Of a stretch of 64,000 nucleotides of DNA, positions 31,879 through 42,479 are shown in pieces. Below the pieces are notes generated by a model. The model saw only the letters and a list, made by a program, of their open reading frames with translations. It ran no database searches and had not been told where the DNA came from. Origin of the DNA: Chelatococcus asaccharovorans (lineage in GTDB: Bacteria; Pseudomonadota; Alphaproteobacteria; Rhizobiales; Beijerinckiaceae); NCBI RefSeq assembly GCF_003201475.1, contig NZ_QJJK01000007.1, positions 1 to 64,000 of the forward strand, read 5' to 3'. A program made the translations under genes and the position numbers. Numbering within the stretch: the first letter of the stretch is position 1; each line of letters starts with the position of its first letter.

Positions 31879-34131
31879 ATGCAGACAAGGACCGCCGAGA
31901 CAGTGGCGCATGCGCCGGCGCCATTGAGCGCGGGCGACGCACCGCTCGCCCAGTTCTTCATTCCGGCGGCAGCATCGCTCCAGGAGCGCCGCCCGCGAAT
32001 CCTGAAGCACGGCGACACCTTTGCTGTCTTTGATCACAACGGCGACGCCCTGGCGGGGCCCGGGAGTCCCGAAGGCCTTTATCACCGCGACACGCGCCAC
32101 CTCTCTCACTTCTATCTCACCATCGGCGGCGTCCGGCCCATGCTGTTGTCCTCGAACTCGCGCGACGACAATGCATCGCTGACCTGCGATCTGACCAATC
32201 CCGATCTCTACGACGCGGCCGGGAGGCTTGTCCTCGCGCATGATCTCATCCATATCAGGCGGTCGCGCTTCCTGTGGAACGGTGCCTGTTTCGAACGTCT
32301 ATCCGTCCGCAACTTCGACGAGAGCCGCCGGAGCGTGCGCATCGAAATCGCCTTTGCGGCCGATTTTGCCGATATTTTCGAGGTCCGCGGCACGCGGCGG
32401 GAGCGGCGCGGCAGCGACCATCAGGCCGAGATCACCCCCCATTCTGTGACGCTCGCCTATACCGGGCTCGATGGCCGGCGGCGGGACACCGCGCTTCATT
32501 TCGATCCGGCCCCGGTTGCGTTGACAGCATCGCAGGCGGTCTTCGCGTTCTCGCTCGCGCCACGGGAAGCGCAACTCGCCTTCCTCGAAATCCACTGCGA
32601 TGGTGAGCGCCACCGGCAGACGGCGGACAACAGCGAACCGCCGTACCAGAAGCGGGAAACCCGCCGCGCCTTCTTCGTGGCCCTGCGCGACGCGCGCCGG
32701 GCTCTCAGGATCTCGTCGTCGCGCGCCGCCACGGTCGCGACCTCGAACGAGATCTGCAACGAAGCGGTGCGTCGCGGCGTCTCCGATCTCTATATGCTGG
32801 TGACCAACACACCCGAGGGACCCTATCCCTATGCGGGGATTCCCTGGTTCAGCACGGTGTTCGGACGCGATGCGCTGATCACCGCCCTTGAGATGCTGTG
32901 GCTCGATCCAACCATCGCCCGGGGGGTACTCCGCCATCTCGCCGCCAATCAGGCGACACAATACGACCCCGTCGCGGATGCCGAGCCTGGCAAAATCCTG
33001 CATGAATTGCGCCAGGGCGAGATGGCGGAACTCGGTGAAGTGCCGTTCCGGCGGTACTACGGCAGCGTCGATTCTACGCCGCTGTTCGTGATGCTGGCCG
33101 GTGCCTATCTCGCGCGCACCGGCGATGTCGCGATCCTGACCAAGCTCTGGCCGCATATCGACGCGGCGCTCAAGTGGATCGAGACCGACGGTGACCGCGA
33201 TGGCGACGGCTTCGTCGAATATGGCCGGCGAACCGCCGACGGGCTGATCAACCAGGGCTGGAAGGACAGCCACGATTCCATCTTCCACGCTGACGGGAGC
33301 CTGGCATCCGGCCCCATCGCGCTGGTCGAGGTGCAGGCCTATGTCTACGGCGCCTGGCGGGCCGCGGCACATATCGCGCAGGCGCTCGGCTACGGGCGCC
33401 GGGCGCAGGAATTCGACGAGAAGGCGCGCATTCTGCGCAAGCGGTTCGATGAAAGCTTCTTCGACGAGGATCTTGCGACCTATGTGCTCGCTCTCGACGG
33501 GCATAAGCAGCCCTGCCGTGTCCGCGCCTCAAATGCCGGCCATGCGCTCTTCACAGGCATCGCCTTGCCCGAACGGGCGCCCGTCGTCGTCGAGACCCTG
33601 ATGGCGCGCTCGTCGTTTTCGGGCTGGGGGGTGCGTACGGTCGCCACCACCGAGGCGCGCTACAACCCCATGAGCTATCACAACGGCTCGGTCTGGCCGC
33701 ACGACAACGCGATCATCGCGGCAGGTTTTGCCCGCTACGGGTTCAGGCATCAAGCCGCCCGGGTTTTCGAGGGGCTGTTTTCCAGCTCTCTCTACATCGA
33801 TCAGCGGCGGCTGCCCGAATTGTTCTGTGGCTTTCCGCGCCAGCGCAGCCGCGGTCCGACGTTCTATCCCGTCGCCTGCATTCCCCAGGCCTGGGCGGCG
33901 GCAGCACCTTTGTCGCTGATCCAGTCGTGCCTCGGGCTTGGCTTCAATATGGCCGACCACGAGACGATTTTTGACGAGCCGGTGCTGCCCGACTTCCTCG
34001 ACGAGATCACGCTCCATCGCCTCGCGGTGGGCGGCGGCTCGGTCGACGTCGCCCTGCGCCGGGCGGGCCATCAGGTCGTGGTCAATGTGCTGTCCCGGCG
34101 CGGCGACGTGCGCGTGCTGACGCGTAATTGA
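31879..34131 (+). CDS. Amylo-alpha-1,6-glucosidase / glycogen debranching-type enzyme
   Basis: 750 residues. The N-terminal glycogen-debranching domain (GDE_N_bis) begins LKHGDTFAVFDHNGDALAGP and EGLYHRDTRHLSHFYL; the C-terminal (alpha/alpha)6 barrel has YAGIPWFSTVFGRDALITAL, DGLINQGWKDSHDSIFHADG, and YHNGSVWPHDNAIIAAGFAR. Acid residues in GRDAL and WKDSHDS are in the usual catalytic positions. It probably removes alpha-1,6 branches from a glucan or glucosylates in reverse. It is in line with the GT4 gene. Confidence 0.85.
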   Translation: MQTRTAETVAHAPAPLSAGDAPLAQFFIPAAASLQERRPRILKHGDTFAVFDHNGDALAGPGSPEGLYHRDTRHLSHFYLTIGGVRPMLLSSNSRDDNASLTCDLTNPDLYDAAGRLVLAHDLIHIRRSRFLWNGACFERLSVRNFDESRRSVRIEIAFAADFADIFEVRGTRRERRGSDHQAEITPHSVTLAYTGLDGRRRDTALHFDPAPVALTASQAVFAFSLAPREAQLAFLEIHCDGERHRQTADNSEPPYQKRETRRAFFVALRDARRALRISSSRAATVATSNEICNEAVRRGVSDLYMLVTNTPEGPYPYAGIPWFSTVFGRDALITALEMLWLDPTIARGVLRHLAANQATQYDPVADAEPGKILHELRQGEMAELGEVPFRRYYGSVDSTPLFVMLAGAYLARTGDVAILTKLWPHIDAALKWIETDGDRDGDGFVEYGRRTADGLINQGWKDSHDSIFHADGSLASGPIALVEVQAYVYGAWRAAAHIAQALGYGRRAQEFDEKARILRKRFDESFFDEDLATYVLALDGHKQPCRVRASNAGHALFTGIALPERAPVVVETLMARSSFSGWGVRTVATTEARYNPMSYHNGSVWPHDNAIIAAGFARYGFRHQAARVFEGLFSSSLYIDQRRLPELFCGFPRQRSRGPTFYPVACIPQAWAAAAPLSLIQSCLGLGFNMADHETIFDEPVLPDFLDEITLHRLAVGGGSVDVALRRAGHQVVVNVLSRRGDVRVLTRN

Positions 34132-34377
34132 GCCGTAGCACGCGTCTGGAATCTTCTCTGCACCGGACAACGTAAGACTATAGTATATGGAAGCGCTTGG
34201 ATCCGGCCGAGTAATCCCGAATGAAACGGCCGGATTTCGTTGCGCGTGAAACTGAAGGCCGGAATTCAGGGCCTGTTTTGCGAGCAATTGCCGCATGTTG
34301 GGTCTTTGGAGACTTTCCGAATTGACACGGGGCCGTGAGTAGACTGTGTAGCCTGCATCAGATACAGGCTCCGATAG

Positions 34378-35931
<1,554 letters not shown>

Positions 35932-35967
35932 GGAGGCCTCGGCGGGCCGGGCGCGCGCTGTGGCTTC

Positions 35968-36192
35968 CCCCACCCCTTACCCCTCCCCGCAAGGGGGAGG
36001 GGCGCGTTCGGCGTCGAGATTCCTGGAAAACGCGTCGGCGCTCCAAAGCGTCCTGATACCCCAAAGTTCAACGGAAAAGCTCCACGCTGCCGTCGCCCCT
36101 CCCCAACGCGAGTCGGGCTTGCGCGACTTGCGCAGATGCCTGCGGATCTTGGACAGGTCCAAGATCCGTGGGGGAGGGGTAAGGGGTGGGGG
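35968..36192. repeat. Intergenic inverted repeat between converging genes
   Basis: A 22-nt arm (CCCCCACCCCTTACCCCTCCCC, 35968-35989, written here as its C-rich half) returns exactly as its reverse complement at 36171-36192. Inside, CGGATCTTGGAC and GTCCAAGATCCG (36143-36168) make a 12-bp hairpin with a 2-nt loop. It lies between the converging CoA-transferase and aldolase genes and may terminate both. Confidence 0.7.
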
Positions 36193-36223
36193 TAAACCGA
36201 CGACGCGACCAATTGCCGAACTC

Positions 36224-36994
36224 TCAACCTTTGTAGGCTTTGACGAGCGCGTCCGTCTGCCGCGCCAGGATGCCGGCATCGATGCCGACGGCCACGAAGT
36301 CGAAGCCGGCGGCGATGACGTCGCGGCAGTCAGCCTCGGCGGGGGAGAGAAAGCCGGCGGCCTTGCCGGCCGCCTTGATGCGCCGTCCCCCGTCCAGGAT
36401 GGCGCTCCAGATCTCCGGTTCGCGCCATTTCCCCGCCTTCCCGAAATCGGCGGATAGATCACCCGGGCCGATGAACAGGCCATCCACCCCGGGAATGGCG
36501 GCGATCTCCTCGATGGCATCGAGCCCGCGCCGGGTCTCGACCTGTAAGAGCACGCAGATCTCGTCCGCAGCGCGGCCGAAATAGTCAGGGACGCGTCCAT
36601 AGCGGTTGGCGCGGGTGAGGCCGCTGAGGCCACGGATGCCCTGCGGGGGATAGCGTGTGGCCTCGACCGCGCGGCGGGCCTCTTCGGCCGACTGCACATA
36701 GGGGAAAAGCAACGTGCGCGCGCCCATGTCGAGCACCCGCTTCACCATGACCGGCTCGTTCCACGGCACGCGGACGACCGGTTCGGCCGTGCCGCCTTCC
36801 GCCGCGCGCAGGTGATGCGTGACGTCCGGCAGATCGTTCGGGCTGTGTTCCATATCGATGAGCAGCCAGTCGAAACCCGCGCCGGCGGCGATTTCCGTCG
36901 AGACGGGGCTCGCCGTCGTCAGCCAGAAACCGATCAGCGGGTTGTCCGCCTGCAGTCTGGCCTTGAAGGAATTGGCGGGGAGATCGGTTCGCAT
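36224..36994 (-). CDS. HpcH/HpaI-family aldolase
   Basis: 256 residues from ATG 36994, behind AGGAC. FDWLLIDMEHSPNDLPDV, PVVRVPWNEPVMVKRVLDMG and QVETRRGLDAIEEIAAIPGV with GLFIGPGDLSADFG are the class II pyruvate-aldolase signatures; the Glu and Asp in the last two form the metal site. Such enzymes cleave 4-hydroxy-2-oxo acids to pyruvate and an aldehyde. The substrate cannot be set; there is no neighbouring catabolic gene. Confidence 0.85.
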   Translation of the reverse strand: MRTDLPANSFKARLQADNPLIGFWLTTASPVSTEIAAGAGFDWLLIDMEHSPNDLPDVTHHLRAAEGGTAEPVVRVPWNEPVMVKRVLDMGARTLLFPYVQSAEEARRAVEATRYPPQGIRGLSGLTRANRYGRVPDYFGRAADEICVLLQVETRRGLDAIEEIAAIPGVDGLFIGPGDLSADFGKAGKWREPEIWSAILDGGRRIKAAGKAAGFLSPAEADCRDVIAAGFDFVAVGIDAGILARQTDALVKAYKG

Positions 36995-37108
36995 CACTTG
37001 TCCTGTTCGTTTCCTCGTCATGTCGACCGCCGCAGGATCAACCTAAAGACGGGCAGGGGCAAGGGCGCTTGCTTGCGAGAAAGGGGGCGTGCCGACGAGC
37101 AGAGCCTG

Positions 37109-38032
37109 CTAAGCCTCGGCCTTCACTGCGCGGTGCGGCAGGCAATGATCGCGCAGGTGGTCGGCCAGCAGCAGATAGTCGCGCCGCCGGGCCGCACCCG
37201 TGCGCCAGACGAGCGCAAGGCTGCGCTTGGCGCGCGCATCCGCACAGGGCAGAAGGCGCAGGCGTGCGCCACGGGTCGCGCCCGCCTCCACGGCGATATC
37301 GGGCAAAAGCGTCACGCCCATGCCGAATTCGACCATCTGCACCAGCGTCATGATACTGGCCGCGCGCACGTCGCCCGCTTCGGGCAGATCGCGCAGGCCG
37401 ATGGCGGCGATGACATGCTCGCGCAGGCAGTGGCCCGCTTCCAGCAGCAGTAACGTTTCGCTTCTGAGTTCACCGAGCTCGACGGTTTCGCGATTGGCGA
37501 AGGGGTGGTCGAGCGGGACCGCGAGATGGAACGGGTCGTCGCCGAGGATTTCGCAGTCTAGCCCCTCCAAGGGGTAGGGTGCGGCAATGAGCGCGGCGTC
37601 GAGTCCGCCGCTGCGCAAGGCTTCGAGGAGCGAGCGTGTCAGTCCTTCCCGGACGAAGAGATGCAGCTCAGGATAAGTGGCCCGCAGGCTCGGTATCACC
37701 TTTGGCAGGATGAACGGGGCGACGGAGGGAATAACCCCAAGGCGCAGCGGTGTGGTCAGCGGCCGCACCGCCTCCGCGACATGTTCCGGCAATTCCTCGA
37801 CGAGGCCGATGATCGCCTTGGCGCGCCGGGTGACGGCCTCGCCGGCCGGCAGCAGCTGGATGGCCCGCGCCGATCGATCGACGAGATCGGTGCCGAGCTC
37901 GGCTTCCAAGGCGCGTATCGCGGCGCTCAGGGTCGATTGGGTAACCCCGACCCGCTCCGCGGCACGCGAGAAGGATCTGGTTTCGGCCAGCGCCACGAGA
38001 TAGTGCAGCTGGCGGAAGCTCACGTTCAACAC
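37109..38032 (-). CDS. oxyR: LysR-type peroxide regulator OxyR
   Basis: 307 residues. N-terminal winged helix FRQLHYLVALAETRSFSRAA then ERVGVTQSTLSAAIRALEAE; C-terminal periplasmic-binding-like effector domain. The peroxide-sensing Cys of OxyR is present in LLLEAGHCLREHV, but the second Cys usually found nine residues later (GFC in E. coli) is missing; the only other C-terminal Cys is in RLLPCADARAKR. It diverges from ahpC over a 220-base gap, the normal arrangement for OxyR control of peroxide detoxification. Confidence 0.85.
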   Translation of the reverse strand: MLNVSFRQLHYLVALAETRSFSRAAERVGVTQSTLSAAIRALEAELGTDLVDRSARAIQLLPAGEAVTRRAKAIIGLVEELPEHVAEAVRPLTTPLRLGVIPSVAPFILPKVIPSLRATYPELHLFVREGLTRSLLEALRSGGLDAALIAAPYPLEGLDCEILGDDPFHLAVPLDHPFANRETVELGELRSETLLLLEAGHCLREHVIAAIGLRDLPEAGDVRAASIMTLVQMVEFGMGVTLLPDIAVEAGATRGARLRLLPCADARAKRSLALVWRTGAARRRDYLLLADHLRDHCLPHRAVKAEA

Positions 38033-38091
38033 GCTCTGCTCGATCAGTTTAGGGTTCGGCCATCATGCGCAAACGCAACCTGTCCGAACGG

Positions 38092-38119
38092 CGATAACAC
38101 CTATCGATATGGCCGATAG
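38092..38119. promoter_or_regulatory. Candidate OxyR operator between oxyR and ahpC
   Basis: CGATA (38092-38096), a 5-nt spacer, TATCG (38102-38106), then CTATCG with a 7-nt spacer to CGATAG (38101-38119). The interlocked dyads lie mid-way between the divergent genes. The ATAG/CTAT-like halves resemble OxyR sites but the spacing does not match the E. coli consensus exactly. Confidence 0.5.
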
Positions 38120-38252
38120 CTCGCATTTGCACAATCGGTTTGATTGCACTGCACCAGAGGGGCTATCCCACTACCCGCTGGGGGAATCATGGTCGTGCAT
38201 TTCGAAGCTGCGACATGGGCCCGCAATCAATCGGCTACGAGGAGTTCAGCGC

Positions 38253-38807
38253 ATGCTTGGTATCGGCGACAAGCTTCCCACATTCCAGGTCACCGGCGTG
38301 AAGCCCGGCTTCAACAATCACGAGGAAGGCGGCGTCTCGGCCTTCGAGCCAATCACCGAGGCGAGCTTCCCGGGCAAGTGGAAGATCATTTTCTTCTACC
38401 CGAAGGATTTCACCTTCGTCTGCCCGACCGAGATCGCCGAATTCGCCCGCCTTGCCGATGAGTTCACCGACCGCGACGCGGTAGTTCTCGGCGGCTCCAC
38501 GGACAATGAATTCGTCAAGCTCGCCTGGCGCCGCGACCACAAGGACCTGAACAAGCTGCCGATCTGGTCCTTCGCCGACACCAACGGCTCGCTCGTCGAC
38601 GGCCTCGGCGTGCGCTCGCCCGACGGCGTCGCCTATCGCTACACTTTCATTGTCGACCCCGACAATGTCATCCAGCATGTCTATGCGACCAACCTGAACG
38701 TCGGCCGCGCGCCGAAGGATACGCTCCGCGTGCTCGATGCGCTGCAGACGGACGAACTCTGCCCCTGCAACCGCGAGGTCGGCGGCGAGACGCTGAAGGC
38801 GGCGTGA
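38253..38807 (+). CDS. ahpC: Peroxiredoxin AhpC (AhpD-dependent type)
   Basis: 184 residues from ATG 38253, behind [23 protein letters not shown] contains the peroxidatic Cys57, and [12 protein letters not shown] near the C-terminus holds Cys170 and Cys172, a CPC tail like the three-cysteine AhpC of mycobacteria, which is reduced by AhpD. The enzyme reduces organic hydroperoxides and H2O2 in the cytoplasm. It heads an ahpC-ahpD unit opposite oxyR. Confidence 0.95.
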   Translation: MLGIGDKLPTFQVTGVKPGFNNHEEGGVSAFEPITEASFPGKWKIIFFYPKDFTFVCPTEIAEFARLADEFTDRDAVVLGGSTDNEFVKLAWRRDHKDLNKLPIWSFADTNGSLVDGLGVRSPDGVAYRYTFIVDPDNVIQHVYATNLNVGRAPKDTLRVLDALQTDELCPCNREVGGETLKAA

Positions 38808-38831
38808 TTTCACGACCGATGTAATGCGTAT

Positions 38832-38862
38832 GGCGGTCTCCACTCTGGAGGCCGCCACTTTT
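38832..38862 (+). terminator. Terminator-like hairpin after ahpC
   Basis: GGCGGTCTCCA and TGGAGGCCGCC pair over 11 bp (one G-U) around a CTC loop, followed by ACTTTT. Confidence 0.6.
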
Positions 38863-38867
38863 CTGTC

Positions 38868-38890
38868 CCGGCCGCGTTGCCGGTTTTTTT
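38868..38890 (+). terminator. Second terminator-like hairpin before ahpD
   Basis: CCGGC and GCCGG form a 5-bp stem with a 6-nt loop, followed by seven Ts. It sits only about 12 bases upstream of the ahpD start, so ahpD must rely on read-through. Confidence 0.5.
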
Positions 38891-38904
38891 ATGTCGAGGG
38901 TATG

Positions 38905-39432
38905 ATGTCGATTGATACGCTCAAATCCCAGATCCCGGATTTCGCCAAGGACGTCCGCCTCAACCTGTCATCGATGGGCGGCGACGAAAGCCTGACGCCT
39001 GCGCAGAAATACGGCCTCTTCGTCGCCTGCGGCATCGCCTCCCGGAACGCGGTCGTTCGCAAGGCGCTCGTCGCCGAGGCCGCGGCGCATCTGGACGAGG
39101 CGACCATGGCGGCGGCAAAGGCTGCGGCCGCGATCATGGGCATGAACAACGTCTATTATCGCTTCGTGCATCTGGCCGGGAACAAGGACTACAAGACCTT
39201 GCCGGCGAAGCTCCGCATGAATGTCATCGGCAATCCGGGCGTGCCGAAGCTCGATTTCGAGCTGTGGTCGCTGGCCGTTTCCGCCATCAACGGCTGCGGC
39301 ATGTGCATCGACGCCCATGAGGACGTGCTGCGCAAGGGCGGCGTGACGACGGAGGCGATCCAGACGGCCGTGCGTTTCGCCGCGATCATCCAGTCCGCAG
39401 CCCTCGCGGTGGAAGCGGCCGACGTCGCCTGA
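38905..39432 (+). CDS. ahpD: Alkyl hydroperoxide reductase D (AhpD)
   Basis: 175 residues from ATG 38905 (a tandem ATG at 38902 is also possible). The catalytic CxxC with following His reads [13 protein letters not shown] (Cys131, Cys134, His138), and Glu119 in LDFEL is the proton relay of this fold. AhpD passes electrons from a lipoylated protein to AhpC. The AhpC/AhpD pairing, with a CPC-tail AhpC, is as in mycobacteria and several alphaproteobacteria. Confidence 0.95.
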   Translation: MSIDTLKSQIPDFAKDVRLNLSSMGGDESLTPAQKYGLFVACGIASRNAVVRKALVAEAAAHLDEATMAAAKAAAAIMGMNNVYYRFVHLAGNKDYKTLPAKLRMNVIGNPGVPKLDFELWSLAVSAINGCGMCIDAHEDVLRKGGVTTEAIQTAVRFAAIIQSAALAVEAADVA

Positions 39433-39448
39433 CGCGGCTTTTTGGTGC

Positions 39449-39478
39449 GGTGCCTCGCGCCCAATGACGTGAGGCACC
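39449..39478. terminator. Bidirectional hairpin between converging ahpD and hydrolase genes
   Basis: GGTGCCTC and GAGGCACC (8 bp) flank a 14-nt loop between the two stop codons. A T-run (TTTTT, just left of it) serves the minus strand after the hydrolase gene. Confidence 0.5.
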
Positions 39479-39484
39479 CTTCGA

Positions 39485-40600
39485 TCAAGGCTGAAGTGCC
39501 GCCGCACCCGCGACCGGCTTCGGGTATGGCAGGTCGTCGACAAGCTTCGCGCCCGCTTTACCCTCCGCGAAGATCGGCGCCAGGTCGATCGTCAGATAGT
39601 TGAGGCGGTTGTTGTAGTCGGCGATCATCAGGCGGTTGTTGGTGAGATCCTTCAACACCACCCACTGGGTGTAGTCCGAGACCAGCTTGCCATCGGGCAT
39701 GCGGGACTGCGCGATGCCGACGGGAATGTCGACGTTGTTGAGGATATGCGCGACGGTCTGGACCGCCTCGGCCGCGGTTTTCGGCTCCGTCACGCCGTGA
39801 CGCAGCATCGTGGCGCGCACGAAACGCGACGGCGGCGTGTAATCGCCCGGCAGCCCGAGGAGCCCGCCGCCCTGGCCGAGCTCGGTCACGTTCACAGCCC
39901 CGACCTGACGTGCCGGCACGCCGACGGTCGACAGGTTGAGATAGTTGCGGACATTGTTGATGTGCCAGTCATAGGTCGGCGCGTTCGTGAGCACATGCGC
40001 GAGGTTGTCGTGGATCTTGACCTCGCCCTTGACATATTCCACGACCATTCCCGCGCCGCTGCGATCGACGAAGACGAAGTGGATGGTCGCCGGCGTGGGG
40101 CCGGTCGGCAGGCTATCGTCGGCCCAGACCTTCATGGTCTTCACAGCTTCGCGCAACGCATCGACGGTGGCGAAATTGCCCAGCGCCCAGCTGCCGAAGG
40201 TCAGGACCGACTGGTACTCCTTGTCCTGTGCGGTAACCGTCTGATACTGCGTGAATCCCGGCAGGAAATTGCCGCTCATCGACAGGCCTTCCGAATTCTG
40301 GCCGTCGAGCAGGGCGCCGCCCGGGATGATGCCGGCACTCACGCCCACAACGCCGTAGCGCGTGGTGACGGACTTCGCCGGCAAACCTGTGTCCTTCGGA
40401 GCGGTCAGCGTCAGCGCGGTGCCCTTCGGCTGGCTGACGAGCGTCCATTTCATATCGAACGCCCATTCCATGGTTCGTCCGGCGATCACGCTCTTGTCGG
40501 CTGCGACGATATCGACGGCCGTGCAAGCGATTGCCGTATTCACAAGGGCCGTATTCATGGCAGCGATTAATGCAATCGTCGTAGCGACTGTACGGAACAT
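39485..40600 (-). CDS. Linear amide C-N hydrolase, choloylglycine-hydrolase-like (Ntn), secreted
   Basis: 371 residues. A signal peptide ends at AIA, exposing Cys26 in CTAVDIVAADKSVIAGRTME, the N-terminal nucleophile of the choloylglycine hydrolase/penicillin V acylase group. SDYTQWVVLKDLTNNRLMIA and NAPTYDWHINNVRNYLNLS are further family motifs. The enzyme probably hydrolyses amide bonds of acyl amides (such as bile salts, N-acyl-homoserine lactones or penicillin V) in the periplasm. The substrate is not evident. It converges with ahpD. Confidence 0.85.
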   Translation of the reverse strand: MFRTVATTIALIAAMNTALVNTAIACTAVDIVAADKSVIAGRTMEWAFDMKWTLVSQPKGTALTLTAPKDTGLPAKSVTTRYGVVGVSAGIIPGGALLDGQNSEGLSMSGNFLPGFTQYQTVTAQDKEYQSVLTFGSWALGNFATVDALREAVKTMKVWADDSLPTGPTPATIHFVFVDRSGAGMVVEYVKGEVKIHDNLAHVLTNAPTYDWHINNVRNYLNLSTVGVPARQVGAVNVTELGQGGGLLGLPGDYTPPSRFVRATMLRHGVTEPKTAAEAVQTVAHILNNVDIPVGIAQSRMPDGKLVSDYTQWVVLKDLTNNRLMIADYNNRLNYLTIDLAPIFAEGKAGAKLVDDLPYPKPVAGAAALQP

Positions 40601-40827
40601 GTTCTGTCCTTTGTTGGGCCGTTCGGCTGTCCGTTCTTATCCGACACAAGTATTAAGATTAATGCGCGTATGGAGGACAAAAGGACTTTGCCGATAGACG
40701 TCGCGGTCGTTGCACAGACCTGGACCGCGAGACAAGATAGACGCGCTGAATGTTTAACCCGTAGCCAAAAAGGCAGGCGCTTGCTTTTAAGGTTAGCGCG
40801 GCCGGAGCGCAGTATCATTGCGGGAGA

Positions 40828-42390
40828 TCAAGAGACCGCACGGGCCTCGGAGCGGCCGTATCGGGCAAGCCAGCCGGCGAGCTTTTCGCGCATGGCCGTA
40901 TCGGCCTCGAGCAGCAGTTTCGTCCGGCGGTTCAGGATGTCATCAGGGCTGCGGGCCCATTCATGCGTGACGAGGTATTCGACCTCGCGCGCATAAAGGC
41001 CGGCCCCGAAATGCTCGCCGAGGTCGGCGAGGGAGCGCGCGTCGCCGACCAATGTCGTGGCGAGCGACCCGTAGCTATGCACATAGCGGGACGCGAGATC
41101 GGCCGGCAGCCAGGGATGGCGGCCCGCAAAGTCGCGTGCGAAAGCCGTGATGCTGGCGCCGCCGAGATCGCCGCCGGGCAGGGGGGCCGCATGCGTCCAG
41201 CCCTTGGTCGGAGCCTGCAGGAGGGGCGCAAGTTTTTCAAGCGCATGTTCGGCGAGCCGGCGGTAGGTCGTCAGCTTGCCGCCGAACACCGACAGCAGAG
41301 GCGCAGTTCCATCGGTGCCGCCCGAGAGATCGAACACATAGTCGCGCGTGACCGTCGAGGGGTTGTTGGGGGACGTGTTCTGCGCCGCATCGTCATAGAG
41401 CGGCCGCACGCCGGAATAGCTCCATACGACGTCTTCCGGCCTGACAGGCTTTGCGAAATAGCGGCTGACCGACAAGCAGAGATAGGTCGTCTCGGCGGGT
41501 GAAATGGCCGCGACGGAAGGGTCGCCGTCATAGGCCACGTCCGTGGTTCCGATCAGCGTGTAGGCGCCCTGGTAGGGGATGACGAAGACGATGCGCTCGT
41601 CCGGGTTCTGCAGGATATAGGCGTGGTCGCCGTCATAGAGCCGTGGGACGACGATGTGGCTGCCCTGGACAAGCCGCAGGTGATCCTGGGAGTTCGAATG
41701 CAGCACATGCTGAAGCACATCGGTGACCCAGGGGCCGGCGGCGTTCACCAGCGCGCGCGCGCGGATCGTGCGGGATTGTCCGTCCTCCCCCGTGAGCGTC
41801 GCATGCCAGAGCGCGCCCTCGCGCCGCGCGGCAGTGCAGGCCGTTCGGGTCAGGATTTCGGCGCCGCGGGCGGCGGCGTCCATGGCATTCAGCACCACGA
41901 GGCGGGAATCATCAACGGCGCAGTCGGAATAGACGAAGCCCTTGGTCAGCTCTTGCTTCAGCGGCGCGCCTTCGGCGCCGTGCCGCAGGTCGACCCCATG
42001 CGAGCCCGGCAGGCGCGAGCGTTTGGCGAGGTGGTCGTAGAGAAAGAGACCGATGCGGATCATCCAGGCCGGCCGCAGCGTGGCATTGTGGGGCAGCACG
42101 AAGCGCAGCGGCCGCACGATATGGGGGGCGATGCCCAGCAGCACCTCGCGCTCCGCCAGCGCCTCGCGCACCAGCCGAAATTCGTATTGCTCGAGATAGC
42201 GCAGGCCGCCATGGATGAGCTTGCTGGACGCCGACGACGTGGCGGAGGCGAGATCCCTGCTTTCGCAAAGGATGACCTTCAGTCCGCGACCAACCGCGTC
42301 GCGCGCAATACCCACGCCATTGACGCCGCCGCCGATGACCAGAAGGTCGCAGGAACCCTCCGGCGCTGCTGTCTCTCCCCGCGTGGACAC
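40828..42390 (-). CDS. glpD: Aerobic glycerol-3-phosphate dehydrogenase
   Basis: 520 residues. VIGGGVNGVGIARDAVGRGL is the FAD-binding GxGxxG, SSASSKLIHGGLRYLEQYEF the second FAD contact, and VNAAGPWVTDVLQHV and LSVFGGKLTTYRRLAEHALE further GlpD motifs. It oxidises sn-glycerol-3-phosphate to dihydroxyacetone phosphate at the membrane, passing electrons to quinone. There is no glpF/glpK or glpR next to it. Confidence 0.95.
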   Translation of the reverse strand: MSTRGETAAPEGSCDLLVIGGGVNGVGIARDAVGRGLKVILCESRDLASATSSASSKLIHGGLRYLEQYEFRLVREALAEREVLLGIAPHIVRPLRFVLPHNATLRPAWMIRIGLFLYDHLAKRSRLPGSHGVDLRHGAEGAPLKQELTKGFVYSDCAVDDSRLVVLNAMDAAARGAEILTRTACTAARREGALWHATLTGEDGQSRTIRARALVNAAGPWVTDVLQHVLHSNSQDHLRLVQGSHIVVPRLYDGDHAYILQNPDERIVFVIPYQGAYTLIGTTDVAYDGDPSVAAISPAETTYLCLSVSRYFAKPVRPEDVVWSYSGVRPLYDDAAQNTSPNNPSTVTRDYVFDLSGGTDGTAPLLSVFGGKLTTYRRLAEHALEKLAPLLQAPTKGWTHAAPLPGGDLGGASITAFARDFAGRHPWLPADLASRYVHSYGSLATTLVGDARSLADLGEHFGAGLYAREVEYLVTHEWARSPDDILNRRTKLLLEADTAMREKLAGWLARYGRSEARAVS

Positions 42391-42479
42391 CTTGTCTCCA
42401 GCCGTAGCCCGACCAACGCCGGTAAGCTATGGCGCGGGCCGGCGGATATCAAACGGAAAACGATGAAGCGGTCGGGCCC

